64,000 nt of DNA, taken from Yponomeuta sedellus (Eukaryota > Arthropoda > Insecta > Lepidoptera > Yponomeutidae). The stretch covers positions 14,694,796 through 14,758,795 of the forward strand of contig OW203722.1 in NCBI GenBank assembly GCA_934045075.1, read 5' to 3'. The position numbers and the translations under genes are program-made. This document shows, one piece after another, positions 43,525 through 54,895 of this stretch. Under the pieces are notes generated by a model. The model searched no databases and had not been told where the DNA came from. It saw nothing but the letters and a program-made list of their open reading frames with translations. How positions within the stretch are numbered: the first letter of the stretch is position 1; every line of letters begins with the position of its first letter.

Positions 43525-44437
43525 AGAAGAAGAAGAAAAACATTTGTTTAACGCCACATAGACATACAAAATTTGACAGAAAAGGAAAATACGGAAAAGA
43601 AAGCAGGAGTAAAACAAAAGCAGAAGAAAAGACGAACTACAGATGAATGACGTGAACATAAATTCCAACGATACACAGTATGTCGATGCAGCGGAAAAAA
43701 GGCCTCATGCTCAGTATAGGCTGAGGGTTTGCACCCACAACACTGATTTTCAGCAAGGGCCTTCTGGTGACTCACGGAGCATCAAAACGAAACAAACACG
43801 CACTCACACTCTCATATGCAGACATACTTACACGCATACAAGCACACTCACAATTATATACCTATATACATACATAGTGATAAATAATACACAATAATTA
43901 CACTACAACTACTTAAGTAGATATTAATAAATACATAGCAATTTAAACTAAATTAAATACACTGTTTAATATCTTGACTTGACTCGTGCGCAGGAATAGT
44001 GGAGGTCATGCTGGAAGAGGAAAACTTAGGACTTCTGGGAAGTCAACAAATAACCTTTAAGTTTCACCTTAAAGGTATATTTGCTGGTAAGGACTTGGAG
44101 AGGAGGAGAAATGTCATTCCAGCATTTAGACGCCGCGAATCTGAAGCAGCCGCGGAAAGCCGTTCGATGTGCTGGTATTGCTGTTCTCATTTTATGTTTA
44201 TATTTGTTTCGTGACCATTGTAACTTATTGAACAAATATTCCGTAGTCTCGGTTTTTATTACACCGAAAAGCAAACCAGCAAGGTGCAGTTTACGACGTG
44301 CAGACATCTTCAAAAGATTCGCGTCGTTCAAATACGGGGTGACATGGGTTCGAGGGGGAATTCGAAAGCAGAAACGAGCACACGCATTCTGCACACGCTG
44401 TATCAATCTTTCAGACCTGCGAAGCAGACAGACACCA
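43525..44437 (-). mobile_element. LINE 3' fragment inserted in the Gypsy 3' LTR
   Basis: The LTR is interrupted between TAAGC (43520-43524) and a second TAAGC (44438-44442). The insert's minus strand ends in a (TTC)n tail. The frame 44406-44026 encodes MIQRVQNACARFCF and FAASKCWNDISPPLQ, the C-terminal part of LINE ORF2. A CA-rich stretch lies at 43790-43860. Confidence 0.78.
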
Positions 44438-44468
44438 TAAGCCGTGTTGATTCATTCCCCCTCTTACA
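44438..44468 (+). repeat. Gypsy 3' LTR, right part
   Basis: TAAGCCGTGTTGATTCATTC through CTCTTACA equals the last 31 bp of the 5' LTR at 39176-39206. Confidence 0.85.
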
Positions 44469-45162
44469 GTATTTGTATTTAGGTACCTGTACGGCATTTT
44501 TTATTTTATTTAGATTATAAGCTATAGGTACATTTTTGATAATAGGCATGACGAATGACTTTTAAATTCTCTTCCGTAATGTGAGGATACATTTATTATT
44601 TACAAAAAAGACCTACCTATATTTCAGTAATAAACTAAAGTTTAACGAAGGTTGTTAGCCATTTTTCCAAAAAAACAACTCGCAGTGTCACGGCGACGAA
44701 TCCGACGTCACGCCACATCGTAATCACTATACGAGTAGTAGTCACAAGAAAGCACGTGTGAAGTTTACCAATGTTAACCTAAGCGTGACGTCACGCGCTG
44801 TGATGGGTGTTGCAGTCAAAATGGCGGAAAGGAGTAGATTTTATTTAAAATATTGGTAATCTCTTTTTTCATAAAACTAAATCAGCGTTTTATTATCTAA
44901 GTGGTCTGTTATCAGTTTATCACTTATCATATCATACACAGGCAGAGTCCTTTTCATCACGCACCTATTTTAGACGTACTTGAGTACCTATTTATATAGA
45001 AACTTCTGTTTTTTAACTTGAGTGACGAACAAAGTCGGATTTATTTATTTTATTAAAATCATTTTAATACGTACTTTCCCTAATATCGTAAAATATTTGA
45101 CAGTTGCCAGCCAGTAGGTATATCTAGGAAAATATTATGTACCTATTTCATTAAAAATATTA
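44469..45162. other. unassigned sequence between retroelements
   Basis: AT-rich apart from 44685-44830, which carries three ACGTCAC/GACGTCACG CRE-like sites. No gene or repeat recognised. Confidence 0.35.
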
Positions 45163-45475
45163 TACTATTTTTATTTTTAATGCACTAACCCGCAACCTCT
45201 GGCTATCCGTACCATGCTATGCGGGTTCGAATCCCGGCATGGGTGGAATTTTTAGCCTCTAAATAGGTTTTTTAAAATTGTCCTTAGCACACCCGTGCTA
45301 AGGACAATTTTAAAAAACCTATTTAGAGGCTAAAAATTCCACCCATGCCGGGATTCGAACCCGCGACCTCTGGCTATCCGTGCCAGCGCTCTTTCCAACT
45401 GAGCCAATGGGCGACTCACCGGCATCAGTGAAATTTCGAACCTCTTTACACTATTCACTGTATTTTTTTTTACGA
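45163..45475. repeat. fold-back pair of tRNA-like repeat (family T)
   Basis: The plus part is a rearranged tRNA-like fragment (45185-45290). It turns at the centre (near 45293) into a minus copy of the diverged subfamily (to about 45475). Arms of about 75 bp are nearly exact complements. Confidence 0.8.
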
Positions 45476-45489
45476 CATTTTTTATTTAG

Positions 45490-46410
45490 CGTATTTTTAG
45501 ACAACTAGACTCATTTGTCAATACCTTGAACACAAAACACCCTAAAATCAATTTCAAACTAGAGAAAGAACAGAACGAATCGCTTAATTTCCTAGATCTA
45601 AAAATAACTAGGGTGGGTAACAAGCATGAGTTTGAGATTTACCGTAAGCCAACACAGACTGACACTGTTATCCCAATAACGTCTTGTCATCCGTGGCAAC
45701 ACAAAATGGCAGCATTCCATTGCTATATTCACCGTTTGCTAACTGTGCCAATGTCTTCTGCTAATTACAACAAGGAACTAAATACCATCTATCAAATCGC
45801 AGTTGCAAACGGATATAGCAGGCGAATGATTGATAGGCTGGTGGTCAGGAAGCGGAACGGTATGGTTAGTAGACTTTTATACGCAGTGCCACCTGAAAGG
45901 CCTCAAAAAATGAAGTCAAGTATTACCTATGTAGGTCCAATTTCTGAAAAAATCCACCGGACGTTAAAAAAATCTGGGATACGGGTTGCGTTCAGGACGA
46001 GCAACTCTTTGGCTAGAAATCTGTGCAATCAAAAAGAGAGGGTGGATAGATTCCAGCGGTCTGGGGTGTATAGAGTTGCTTGTCCGGAATGTAACGGAGT
46101 GTATATTGGCCAGACCGGTAGGAGTTTTATAACTCGGTATAGGGAGCATGTGGCAGCTTTCCGAAACAATCATCCGGATAAATCTCATTTTGCCAAACAC
46201 CTTTTGGATACGGGTCATGTACTTAATAATAACCATAATTTGGAAATTTTACACACCTGCAGTAAGGGGTTGAGATTGTCTATACTTGAACAGCTGGAAA
46301 TTTCCAAATTATCTAGGGATAGGTTGTTTACAATGCTGAATGAACAGGTGGGCAGCTCCTCTATTTCCCCATTAATCGATATATTTGCACAAAACAACAA
46401 TAGCCCATAG
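45490..46410 (+). pseudogene. Penelope-like RT C-terminus with GIY-YIG endonuclease
   Basis: The frame is open from about 45490. It covers the RT end and thumb (KINFKLEKEQNESLNFLDLKI, then EIYRKPTQTD) and, about 190 residues on, the GIY-YIG domain: GVYRVACPECNGVYIGQTGR, the following RYREH and the HFAKHLLDTGH block. The nuclease nicks DNA for target-primed synthesis. The first RT motifs are missing. No stop lies in the retained part, so decay is mainly by truncation. Ends with NNNSP at 46408-46410. Confidence 0.88.
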
Positions 46411-46668
46411 GCGGTTGAAACGGTTTAACGGTCACCAGTTTAACGGTTACATTGCGTCATCGGGGGGAGGGGCGGCCTAGCCTATAAATACGGAGCGTTT
46501 TTGCGGAGACGGTCTCACGAAGTACAGTCATTTTTCAATGAAGTGCAGGGCGCTATCCCCGACTCCCCCGACTCCCCCGCCCCCGCTGCCATCTCTGACT
46601 CTCCTGAGTCCCCCCCTGCCCCCACCGTTATCCCGGCCTCTCACGTGATCCTCCCCTCCCCGTCCCCG

Positions 46669-48067
46669 ATGGATACCGAGTCCATCTCGGGCTCCGCCAC
46701 GTCCCGCACTAGGAAGCGTTCCATCTCGCGTTCCGAGCGGCCCGGGAGCTCCTGCTCCTCCCCCTCCTCCTCCTCGGAGATGAACACCGTCGCCGGTGAC
46801 TTCACCACCGTTACGTCCAGGAAGAAGAGGCAGCGCAAGCTAGCCTCTTCGAAGAGGACTCCCCCCCCGCGGCTCCCGCCGCCCTATACCCGCGGCTCCC
46901 GCCGCCCCCTCCCCCGCGGTCTCCGCGCCCCCCTCCTCCACGGATACTATACGTCCGCTAATGTCAATTGACATTCCCGCCCCACCGAAGCCGTTCTCAC
47001 GGTCCTCCCCCCAGCCTTCGAAGGCCAAATCCCCTCCTCCCGTGTACCTACGGGACAAGTCCGCATGGACTAAGGTCGGGCAGTTATGTAAGGACAATAA
47101 TGTCCACTACCTCAGGGCGCGGAACAACGCCGATAACATAGTTATCGAGACCGCGACTACCGACCACTTCAGGAGCCTGACTAGGCTCCTCACTCTTCAC
47201 AAGGTCCCATATCACACCTATGCGCTCCCCGAGGAGCGCAAGGTGCGGGCCGTGCTCCGAGGCGTTCCCATGGAACTTTCCAAGGACGCCATTAAGGACG
47301 ACCTTGTCTCCCAAGGTCATCCCGTCGAGGCGGTGCATCCCATGCACAGCAGCCGCGGGAAGTCCTTCCCCCTTGCCTTGGTGATACTCACCAATTCCCC
47401 CCAAGCCCGCTCCATCTTCTCGGGAGTCCCCACAGTTTGTGGGCTCTCGAACATCAAAGTTGAAAAGCCCCATAGGCGGGGCCACCCCGGCCAATGCCAC
47501 CGCTGCCAGCTCTATGGCCACGCGGCGGCAAACTGCTCCGCTCCTCCCAGATGCGTGAAGTGCCTAGAGCCTCACGCCACCGGGGAGTGCTTGCGCACTC
47601 GCGACTCGGAAGTCCCTCCGGCTTGCGTACTGTGCAACCAGTCCGGCCATACGGCCAATTACCGGGGGTGCCCGCGTGCCCCCCGCCCCTCCGCCCCTAA
47701 GGCTCCCAAGGCCCCAAAGGCCCCCCTCTCCCAGAGGAAATCAGTGCCGGCACTGAACACTCCCGCCTTCCCGCCCCTGGGCCGCTCCAGTGCGAAACCC
47801 ACCCCTCCTCCAACCCCAGCATGGGGCCCCCGCCCTATTCCTCCTCCCTCCACAGCAAGGCCCGTAGCGGCCACTCAGGCTTGTCCCCCCTCTGCCCCAA
47901 TCAGGTCTCAGACAGCTGACGACCTTAGAGTCATCAGTGATGCCATTCAAAATATTGATTTGGCGGAGATTTCCGTATTGGCGCACAAGCTGCGCACCGC
48001 GACCTCCCCCGGCGCGCGTCTTGCCGCCCTTGCCGAGCATAGTTATATGCTCTCTCGTCTTGCTTAG
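46669..48067 (+). CDS. Jockey ORF1, gag-like nucleic-acid-binding protein (one frameshift)
   Basis: The first likely ATG is 46669 (MDTESISGS). A Ser/Pro-rich and basic N-terminus runs into a C8 run near 46861-46868. After about 46961 the protein continues in another frame to 48067 (MSIDIPAPPKPF onward), so a 1-nt indel in the C tract is likely. Three CCHC-type knuckles follow: CHRCQLYGHAAANC, CVKCLEPHATGEC and CVLCNQSGHTANYRGC. The C-terminus is Pro-rich. ORF1 proteins bind the element RNA and direct it to the target. Confidence 0.82.
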
Positions 48068-48094
48068 TTAGTTAGTTTATAGCTAAACTAACTA

Positions 48095-50975
48095 ATGCCG
48101 GTCCCTCAGGACACTCCCCCACCCCCGCGCGTCAGCACGGGCCGACTCAAGCCTAAGGGCGTCTCGCTTATTTCGTACAACGCTCGCGGTCTCCGCAGCA
48201 ATGTACACGAACTCAGGGAATTCGTTAAAGTCAACGAAGTGGACCTGCTCCTAGTGCAGGAAACTTGGCTCAAGCCCCGTACTCGGGGACTGAGGATTCC
48301 CAAGTTTACTCTCGTAAGAAATGACAGAGCCGACGGCCGTCAAGGCGGCGGCACTGCCATTTATTACAAGAGTTCCCTTCACTGCTCCCATGTCCCCACT
48401 CCGGCTCTCTCCAACATGGAAGCCACTGTCTGCAGACTAGGTATGACGGGACATCCGTCCTTAGTAGTAGCTTCAATTTATATTCCCAGCGGAACACTAC
48501 CCTTACGGAGTGATTTCGAAGCCATCCTCGCTCTAGGCCCCCATACCGTGATGTTCGGGGATTTCAACTCGAAACACACGGATTGGACCTGCCTACAGAC
48601 GAACTCTGGTGGCATTGCCCTTCTCGGTCTAACCGAATTGTTGGAATTAGACGTCCTATGTCCGTTTTCTCCCACTCACTACCCTGACAACCCAGCGCAC
48701 TCCCCCGACGTGCTAGATTTCGCCCTTTTAAAGGGCGTCAGCCTCAACCTCAGGTCGATCGAGCCTCTCGACGACCTAGGTTCCGACCACCGACCGGTCT
48801 CGCTCCAGCTAGGTCCCCCGACTCACTCCACACTCTCTGTTAAGACTATCACTAACTGGGACGGTGTTAAAGCCTCCCTAGTCACCGTTGCTGAAGCCCC
48901 CGATTCGCCGCTTGTGCTCACACCCGGCTGTCTTGACAGCACGGATAAAATAGATAGCGCCGTAGACTCCCTCACGCATGTGATCCAAACAGCCATCCGT
49001 GACAACGAACACCAAGTCCCGGTCCATGACCGTAAGCTCCCTCTCGACGTCAAAAATCTGATAAGGGCCAAAAGAGCCGCCCTTCGAAGGGCCTCGCTCT
49101 ACCCAACTCCTGCCTACAGGAAACGTGCAAACGTCCTCCAGCGGCAAGTCCGGTCGCGGCTCTCCGAATTGAGCAACTCCAATTGGGGTGACCTCATACT
49201 ATAAAGTAGCTAGGGCCCTTCGGGTTGACGCGATCACCCACACCCCTCCCTTGATGCGTCCCGATGGCACTACCGCCTTCGAGGACGACGAAAAGGCCGA
49301 ATGCTTCGCTGACAGCATTGAGGCTCAATGCTCTCCCAGCGTCCAGCATAGGGACCCAGTTCACATAGGCAAGGTTGAGGAGGAGGTCCGTAAAAAGACC
49401 TCCCTCCCCTTAACCGACGACCCTATCGCGGTATCCACTGACGAAATTCAGCTTTTTATCAAAAGACTGAAACGTAAAAAGGCCCCAGGAGCGGACGGTA
49501 TTGCCAACCTAGCGCTCAAAAACTTCCCCGGCCAGGTGCTCACCCTCCTTGCCATTCTCTTCAATGCCTGCTTTGACCTCTGTCACTTTCCATCCGCATG
49601 GAAAGAGGCGACAGTCATAGGCATTCCCAAGCCCGGGAAGCCCCTCAACGTCCCATCTAGCCACCGCCCCATCAGCCTTCTTAAGGCCATGGGCAAGCTC
49701 TTCGAACGAGTTATTCTCACTCGTATGAGAAACCACCTCTTCCCGTCAGAGGGACCCCCTCTCATCATCCATCACCAATTTGGCTTTCGAGCTAGGCACT
49801 CTTGCCCTCAACAAGTCCACCGCATAGTAGAGTATATCCTGAGTGGTTTCTTCCCTAGGCGCGAAAAGACGGTAGCCGTCTTCTTCGATGTCGCCAAGGC
49901 CTTTGACAAGGTCTGGCACGCAGGGCTCGTGTACAAATTGTACGAACTGGGTCTCCCCGACCGACTTGTCCGCGTCATATATAGCTTTTTGAAGGATCGG
50001 TCCTTCCGTTTTAGACACGAGGGGGTACTCTCGTCCCCCCGTCCGCTCAGAGCCGGGGTCCCGCAAGGCTCCGTGCTCTCCCCCCTCCTGTACATTTCGT
50101 ACACAAATGACATTCCCATTCCCGGCGATGGGGTACAATTGTCACTTTTTGCCGACGACACCGCACTCTACTGCAAGAGTCGGCAGATGTCGTGTATCCT
50201 CCGCAAACTCCAACCCGCGGTCGATAAGCTAGGAGCCTGGTTCAGACTATGGCGCATCGAGGTCAACCCGGAGAAAAGCACGGCTGTGCGTTTTGAACAC
50301 AAGCGTGGACGGTTTCTCGGCGAGGACCCCCCCATTCGCATGTTAGGCACCCCAGTCCCCTGGCAAAAATCCGCCAAGTACCTAGGTGTCATTTTAGATA
50401 GGAACCTGACTTTCGTCCCACACATCCGGAAGGTGACCCGGACAGCCCGATTTTACCTAGGCCGCCTATCATCCATGATAGGCCGGCACAGTAGGATGTC
50501 AGCTAGGAACAAGCGAACGCTCTATAAGGTTTGCATTCGTCCCGTGATGACTTACGCGGCACCCGTCTTCGCTCACGCGTCCCCCTCAGCCCTGTACGGA
50601 CTGCAGAGGGTACAGAACATTTTTATTCGTAGGGCACTGAACGCTCACTGGTGCGTCAGGAACGCAGACCTACATCGGGACATGGAAATCCCAACCATGC
50701 AGCAATTTATTAGGTCCCTCTCAGAGACGTTCTTCAGCACTGCTGAAGAACATCCCAACCCCCTGATCCGCGAAGCAGCGGCTTACGCTCCGCCCACGAC
50801 GGACCCACGTTACCTGGTGCGCAGGCCCAGGAACGTACTCGTTGACCCGCCCGACAAATTGTCGTCTGACCTGAACCACCTCTTAGAGGCTCGGTCTCAG
50901 TCAGACGCGCCCCCCTCCTCTGCCGCTGTGCGCCCTCCTCGGCCTCGAGGGGGGTCGCTCCCGATGTGGGTTTAG
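48095..50975 (+). CDS. Jockey ORF2, endonuclease and reverse transcriptase (one frameshift)
   Basis: The endonuclease occupies 48095 to about 49000: ISYNARGLRSNVHELREF, VQETWL, GGGTAIYYKS, MFGDFNSKHTDW and LGSDHRPV are its ordered motifs. The frame shifts by one base near 49195 and continues to 50975. RT motifs are KAPGADGIANLALK, IPKPGKP, FFDVAKAFDKVW, GVPQGSVLSP and FADDTALY (about 50146-50169). The catalytic residues look intact, so a single indel separates this copy from an open ORF2. Confidence 0.88.
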
Positions 50976-51173
50976 GGGTCTCTAGGACCAAAACCAGTCC
51001 CAAGGTGGTGTTTAGTGGGTAGGCGCACTTCTTGTGAGTCCCACATTGGCAGCACGGCCGGGTCCGTGCTGTTATGCATGAGCATTCACCACCTCCCTCC
51101 CCCGTGTCCTCCGGAGGGTGCCCTTTATAGGGTTTAAAAAAAAAAAAGCGGAGACGGTCACTTGCATTTGGGA

Positions 51174-51216
51174 GCCTGAGGATGCCTCGTGTTAGAGGCG
51201 AAACGCGTCGCGTGTT
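51174..51216 (+). ncRNA. candidate hammerhead ribozyme motif of the Penelope-like element
   Basis: CTGAGGA (51177-51183) fits the core CUGANGA. A GCCTC/GAGGC stem and GAAAC follow. GCGTC then fits a minimal stem III with the cleavage base C. Stem I has only two good pairs, so activity is doubtful. Penelope-like elements are known to carry hammerhead motifs. Confidence 0.5.
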
Positions 51217-51408
51217 TTCTCACACAAGTATTGGTGTTGGTGGTGGTGTGTTCGTGTCTTGCTTCTGCTTGAAAAAGTGGGAGGGAGGGCGGTGCATTAG
51301 CTAGCCGCATGGTGCTTGTGGGATTTTTGGCGGAATTCAGCAAAGTAATTTTAACTTTTTAATGCTGTTATGGATTTCCGCAAAGTAACGCCTGATTCTA
51401 TACAGTAT

Positions 51409-51640
51409 TTTTAGCCTCTAAATAGGTTTTTTAACATTAAAAATATTACACTATTTTTATTTTTAATGCACTAACCCGTGCTAAGGAACAAATTTAAAAA
51501 CCTATTTAGAGGCTAAAAATTTCACCCATGCCGGGATTCGAACCCGCATAGCATGGTACGGATAGCCAGAGGTTGCGGGTTCGAATCCCGGCATGGGTGA
51601 AATTTTTAGCCTCTAAATAGGTTTTTAAATTAAAAATATT
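51409..51640. repeat. fold-back pair of tRNA-like repeat (family T), shortened
   Basis: A short plus tail (51409-51432), then the minus terminus (51448-51548), then a plus copy to about 51640. The pair retains the T-loop region but little else of the tRNA-like block. Confidence 0.78.
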
Positions 51641-52200
51641 AGCAACTTTAAAACTGTAGGTAGCCAAGACAATCTAAATAGGTACTAGAAATAAACATAA
51701 ACTTTTGTTCCCAGGATATAGGCTGGCAAACGTTAAGACATCATTCACGGGCACGGGGCATTTCTATTATAAAATCCCTGAAGATATTTTAAGTTTGACT
51801 GAAAGGCGGTTCAAAAAATGTCTAAAGTACACTTTGTGCCCATAGGGCTTCTATAATACCTACGACTCGTATTCTTACTTACTCGTATCCTTAATACCCT
51901 ATTATACGAGTACTAAGGATTATGTCGATGACAATGATTTCTAGAATTAAAGCTAGTGCTGAATTAAAATAATGCATGAGTTTTTTAAAAAATATATCTA
52001 AACTCTGTTAAAGACTTTGAAAGTTTGGAGTTTTTTGTCAATTTTTTCTCCGAAATGATCTAGATTTCGAAATGTAGGTACACCCAGTTTGACTTTTCTA
52101 TGATCTGAGCTTGTAACGTTCATTAAGTCGTAGTTTCTGCACTACTTTGAAAAAAACCTTTTCATTTCTTTTAATTTAGTTTCATTTATTAAGGTTGTCT
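51641..52200 (+). mobile_element. LINE 3' end fragment
   Basis: It is about 80% alike by eye to 57110-57600 (ACTTTAAAACTGnAGGTAGCC; AAAATCCCTGAAGATAT; GTTTGACTGAAA). That segment lies at the 3' end of the LINE at 56465-57600. No RT motif is in this copy. Confidence 0.65.
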
Positions 52201-52274
52201 GGAAGAGATTGCTCTTAGCGATAAAACCGCCAATTTTATAACATTACTTAAATTTAAGGAATCATGGTTGTATT

Positions 52275-52680
52275 AAAAGCGGTGGTAGCTCAGTGGGTAG
52301 AACCATGGACTGGCAAGCGAGAGCCCCAGGTTCGATCCCGAGTGCGGGCATGTACCAATGACTTTGTTTAATTTCAAAGTTACGTACATTTGCGAAGTTG
52401 TAGTCGCAATACCACACGCTAACGGTGAAGAAAAACATCGTGAGGAAACCCGCGGCTTTGTTGGCTCCGCACGTATTGACTAGTCTTTCCTGTGGGCCAG
52501 GCCGACTATGCTGTCAGGATGGTATAGGTGCTGGGCAAGCCTACACCATCTATTAAACCATGTCCCAAGCACTATAGCGCCGGAGTGGTCCCTTTACCCA
52601 TCTAGTGTGAGTGAAGATACCACTGGACGCTGTATAAATCATCTCATTAAGTAGATGCAAAAAAGGCCAATATTATTATA
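52275..52680 (+). repeat. complete tRNA-derived SINE with 11-bp target duplication
   Basis: 406 bp flanked by ATGGTTGTATT (52264-52274 and 52681-52691). The tRNA-like head (52277-52348) has A-box GGTGGTAGCTCAGTGGG and B-box GGTTCGATCCC. The 3' end is AATATTATTATA. It is the reference copy for fragments at 1384, 20528, 30225 and 30749. Confidence 0.92.
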
Positions 52681-53097
52681 ATGGTTGTATTCTTTTTCTG
52701 GTTGTGTAATAAAGTGTTCTCTATCTATCTATTTGATACTGTCGTCACGCCTATTGATATACTTATACTTCAAAATTGGTGTAGAGCCATGTTTTGCAAT
52801 CGCTAACTTATCAGTAAATGCGTCGATTTGTTTAAAAAAAATGCTTTACACATCTTTAGGGCTAAAAAAATACGAATATTATACGTTCCGCGTAATATAT
52901 TCAGGACATCCGAAAATACCGTAATGGACAGTAATAAGAAGTGTCTTCTCACTTCAACACGATTTCATTTTCGTTTCGCGATTTATACTTATTCATTTCA
53001 AATAATTTATGAAAGGTGAACAACACGCTTATATCGTTATGTTAGGTTTAGATATTTAAGTGAGGTAACTGTATATCGATATGAAGAAACGTTTTAC

Positions 53098-53610
53098 CAT
53101 AGGTATACCTAAGCTTCTTAGTAAACTTAAACAAAACCGTTTAACCGATAACATAAAACCGATAACAGCTGGTGATCTTAACATAAATAAAAATTAACAA
53201 ATTTAAAAACCTATTTAGAGGCAAAAATTTCACCCATGCCGGGATTCGAACCCGCAACCTCTGGCTATCCGTACCAGCGCTCTACCAATTGAGCCAATGG
53301 GCGACTCACGGCATCAGTGAAATTTCGAACCTCTTTACAATATTCTCTGTATTAGCACCTTAGCACGGGTTAATGCATTAAAAATAAAAATAGTGTAAAA
53401 ATTAACATTCAATCAATTACAATAAAATGGTTGTTATCAATGGATCTTCACAACCATATAGGTATACCTAGGCTTCTTAGTAAACTTAAACAAAACCGTT
53501 TAACCGATAACATAAAAACGATAACAGCTGGTGATCTTAACATAAATAAAAATTAACATTCAATCAATTACAAAAATATGGTTGTTATCAATGGATCTTC
53601 ACAACCATAT
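53098..53610 (+). repeat. ~155-bp tandem duplication, first copy interrupted
   Basis: The unit from CCATAGGTATACCTA through TGGATCTTCACAACC occurs twice: 53098-53199 plus 53395-53457, and again at 53455-53610. The first copy is split by the family T element at 53200-53394. Confidence 0.88.
53200..53394 (-). repeat. tRNA-like repeat (family T) with ~12-bp target duplication
   Basis: The flanks TAAAAATTAACA on both sides appear once in the uninterrupted second tandem unit (53545-53560). This shows the insertion site and the duplication directly. The tRNA-like block is at 53236-53310. Confidence 0.9.
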
Positions 53611-54660
53611 TTTGCTGATTCAGGTGTTTCGCAGGTTCTCATTTAGGTCCGAAATTGTTTGTTTTATTTATTAACGATATTATCAGTAGTGGTAATTGTT
53701 CCCTATTCGCAGACGAATTAAAATTCCTTAAAGAATGATTTCACCAGCCAAGAATTAATTTGTTTTTCAAGTAGAATTAGATTTCATTTCGAATGGTGCA
53801 CTGAAAATAAAGTTTCCTTAAATCCTTCTATTTCTACCGTATCAAATTTACTAAAAAGCACCTTCTCTTCCAATCGTCATACTTAATAGATGGTGTCCTA
53901 TCACAAGAGGTTGATGAAATACGCGATTTAGGTCTAATTTTAAATAAAAGCTTCTTTCATACCACAAATATCACAGACTGAAACCCTCACCAATAACACA
54001 GACAGCAGAAGCCTTAGGCTTAATAAAGATAGTGAAAAACATTTCAGAAAACTCAGTAGAACATTGCATCTGTTCAAGACCATGGTACATCGTCGTCGTC
54101 GTCGTCATCAGGCTATACTAGTCCAATGCTGGACATAGCCCGTAGGTGGAACGTAGCACTTTAGAATTTGCTATTGTTGCTGGGAACCTTACGTACATAC
54201 TCTGTGCATTCACATAGAATAGAATCTATTCAAAGAACTGCGACGAGATACCTGACATGGTATAGTAGTAGAATAGTAGGAAAGGGTATATCACATCGCG
54301 CCTCGTATACAGACAGGTTGAAGCATTTTCACCTTGAGCCTCTTTTACAACGGAGAAAAATTGCTGATCTTGTATTGCTTTACAAAATTATTTTTTGATT
54401 GTTTGATGGCAGTGACCTACATTCTGAAGTAAAACTAAAGATTCCATGTTCAGACCAAGACATCCGATTAAAAATCAGTTTTGTCTATCAAATTGTCGCA
54501 CTAATGTGGTTATGCACTTACCATTTGTTCGCATTTGTTCAACATATAAATGGTTATATGTTGAATAATGATGCTAACATTGATATACTTTCTAATTGTC
54601 CTAGCTCTTATAAGCGAACTCTACGTAAAAAGTGTAAGTAAGGTATCATTACACTTTAAT
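53611..54660 (+). mobile_element. degenerate LINE ORF2 fragment with an RTE tail inserted
   Basis: The plus strand reads GSHLGPKLFVLFINDI and SLFADELKFL, RT motifs with the second catalytic Asp changed to Glu. Later 54168-54395 has IESIQRTATRYLTW and HLEPLLQRRKIADLVLLYKI, the ORF2 C-terminus. An inverted RTE 3' tail with (GTC)n lies at 54092-54150. Confidence 0.75.
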
Positions 54661-54711
54661 AAAATAACTAGGTATTATTAAAGGGTGATGAATAGTAATA
54701 ATAATCACATC

Positions 54712-54895
54712 ACACTAATACTATAAAGGCGAAAGTTTGTGAGTGTGAATGTTTGTTACTTTTTCACGTCTAAACGGCTGGAGCAGTTTTAGTAAAATTT
54801 GGTATGGAGTTAGCTGACACCTTGGATTGATACATGAGCTAAGTTTTACTCCGGGAAAACATCTTGTTCCCTAATTAGCACAGCTAGTCTTTTAC
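54712..54895 (+). repeat. Helitron/MITE-like repeat
   Basis: ACTAATACTATAAAGGCGAA to TAGCACAGCTAGTC. An inverted relative at 28030-28230 has the same order of blocks. Confidence 0.6.

Larger units (their letters stand above)
36477..44468 (+). mobile_element. Gypsy-type LTR retrotransposon, dead, with three nested LINE insertions
   Basis: The 5' LTR (36477-36605 plus 38930-39206) and 3' LTR (about 43216-43524 plus 44438-44468) share the same sequence and flank gag and pol on the plus strand. The domain order is RT, RNase H, integrase, the Gypsy order. Two Jockey copies sit in the 5' LTR and one LINE fragment in the 3' LTR. Frameshifts, internal stops and a mutated RT active site make it non-functional. 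No aspartic protease motif is evident. Confidence 0.88.
46515..51147 (+). mobile_element. full-length Jockey-clade LINE with 12-bp target duplication
   Basis: 4633 bp between GCGGAGACGGTC at 46503-46514 and 51148-51159, with a poly(A) tail at 51136-51147. It has ORF1 with three zinc knuckles and ORF2 with endonuclease and RT. It is GC-rich (C-rich on the coding strand), unlike its surroundings. Only one frameshift in each ORF is apparent. Three shorter copies of this family lie at 36606, 38326 and 62657. Confidence 0.95.
45478..51405 (+). mobile_element. Penelope-like retroelement, 5'-truncated, split by a Jockey LINE
   Basis: The left part (45478-46514) holds the 3' half of the single ORF and part of the 3' region. 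The right part (51160-51405) continues it after the LINE, with a hammerhead-like motif and an ending GGATTTCCGCAAAGTAACGC. The LINE target duplication (GCGGAGACGGTC) marks the split exactly. Confidence 0.85.

Noticed and set aside
36477..44468. Endogenous virus with an envelope gene
   Set aside because: The domain order is Gypsy-type, but nothing resembling an envelope ORF follows integrase; the 3' LTR begins right after it.
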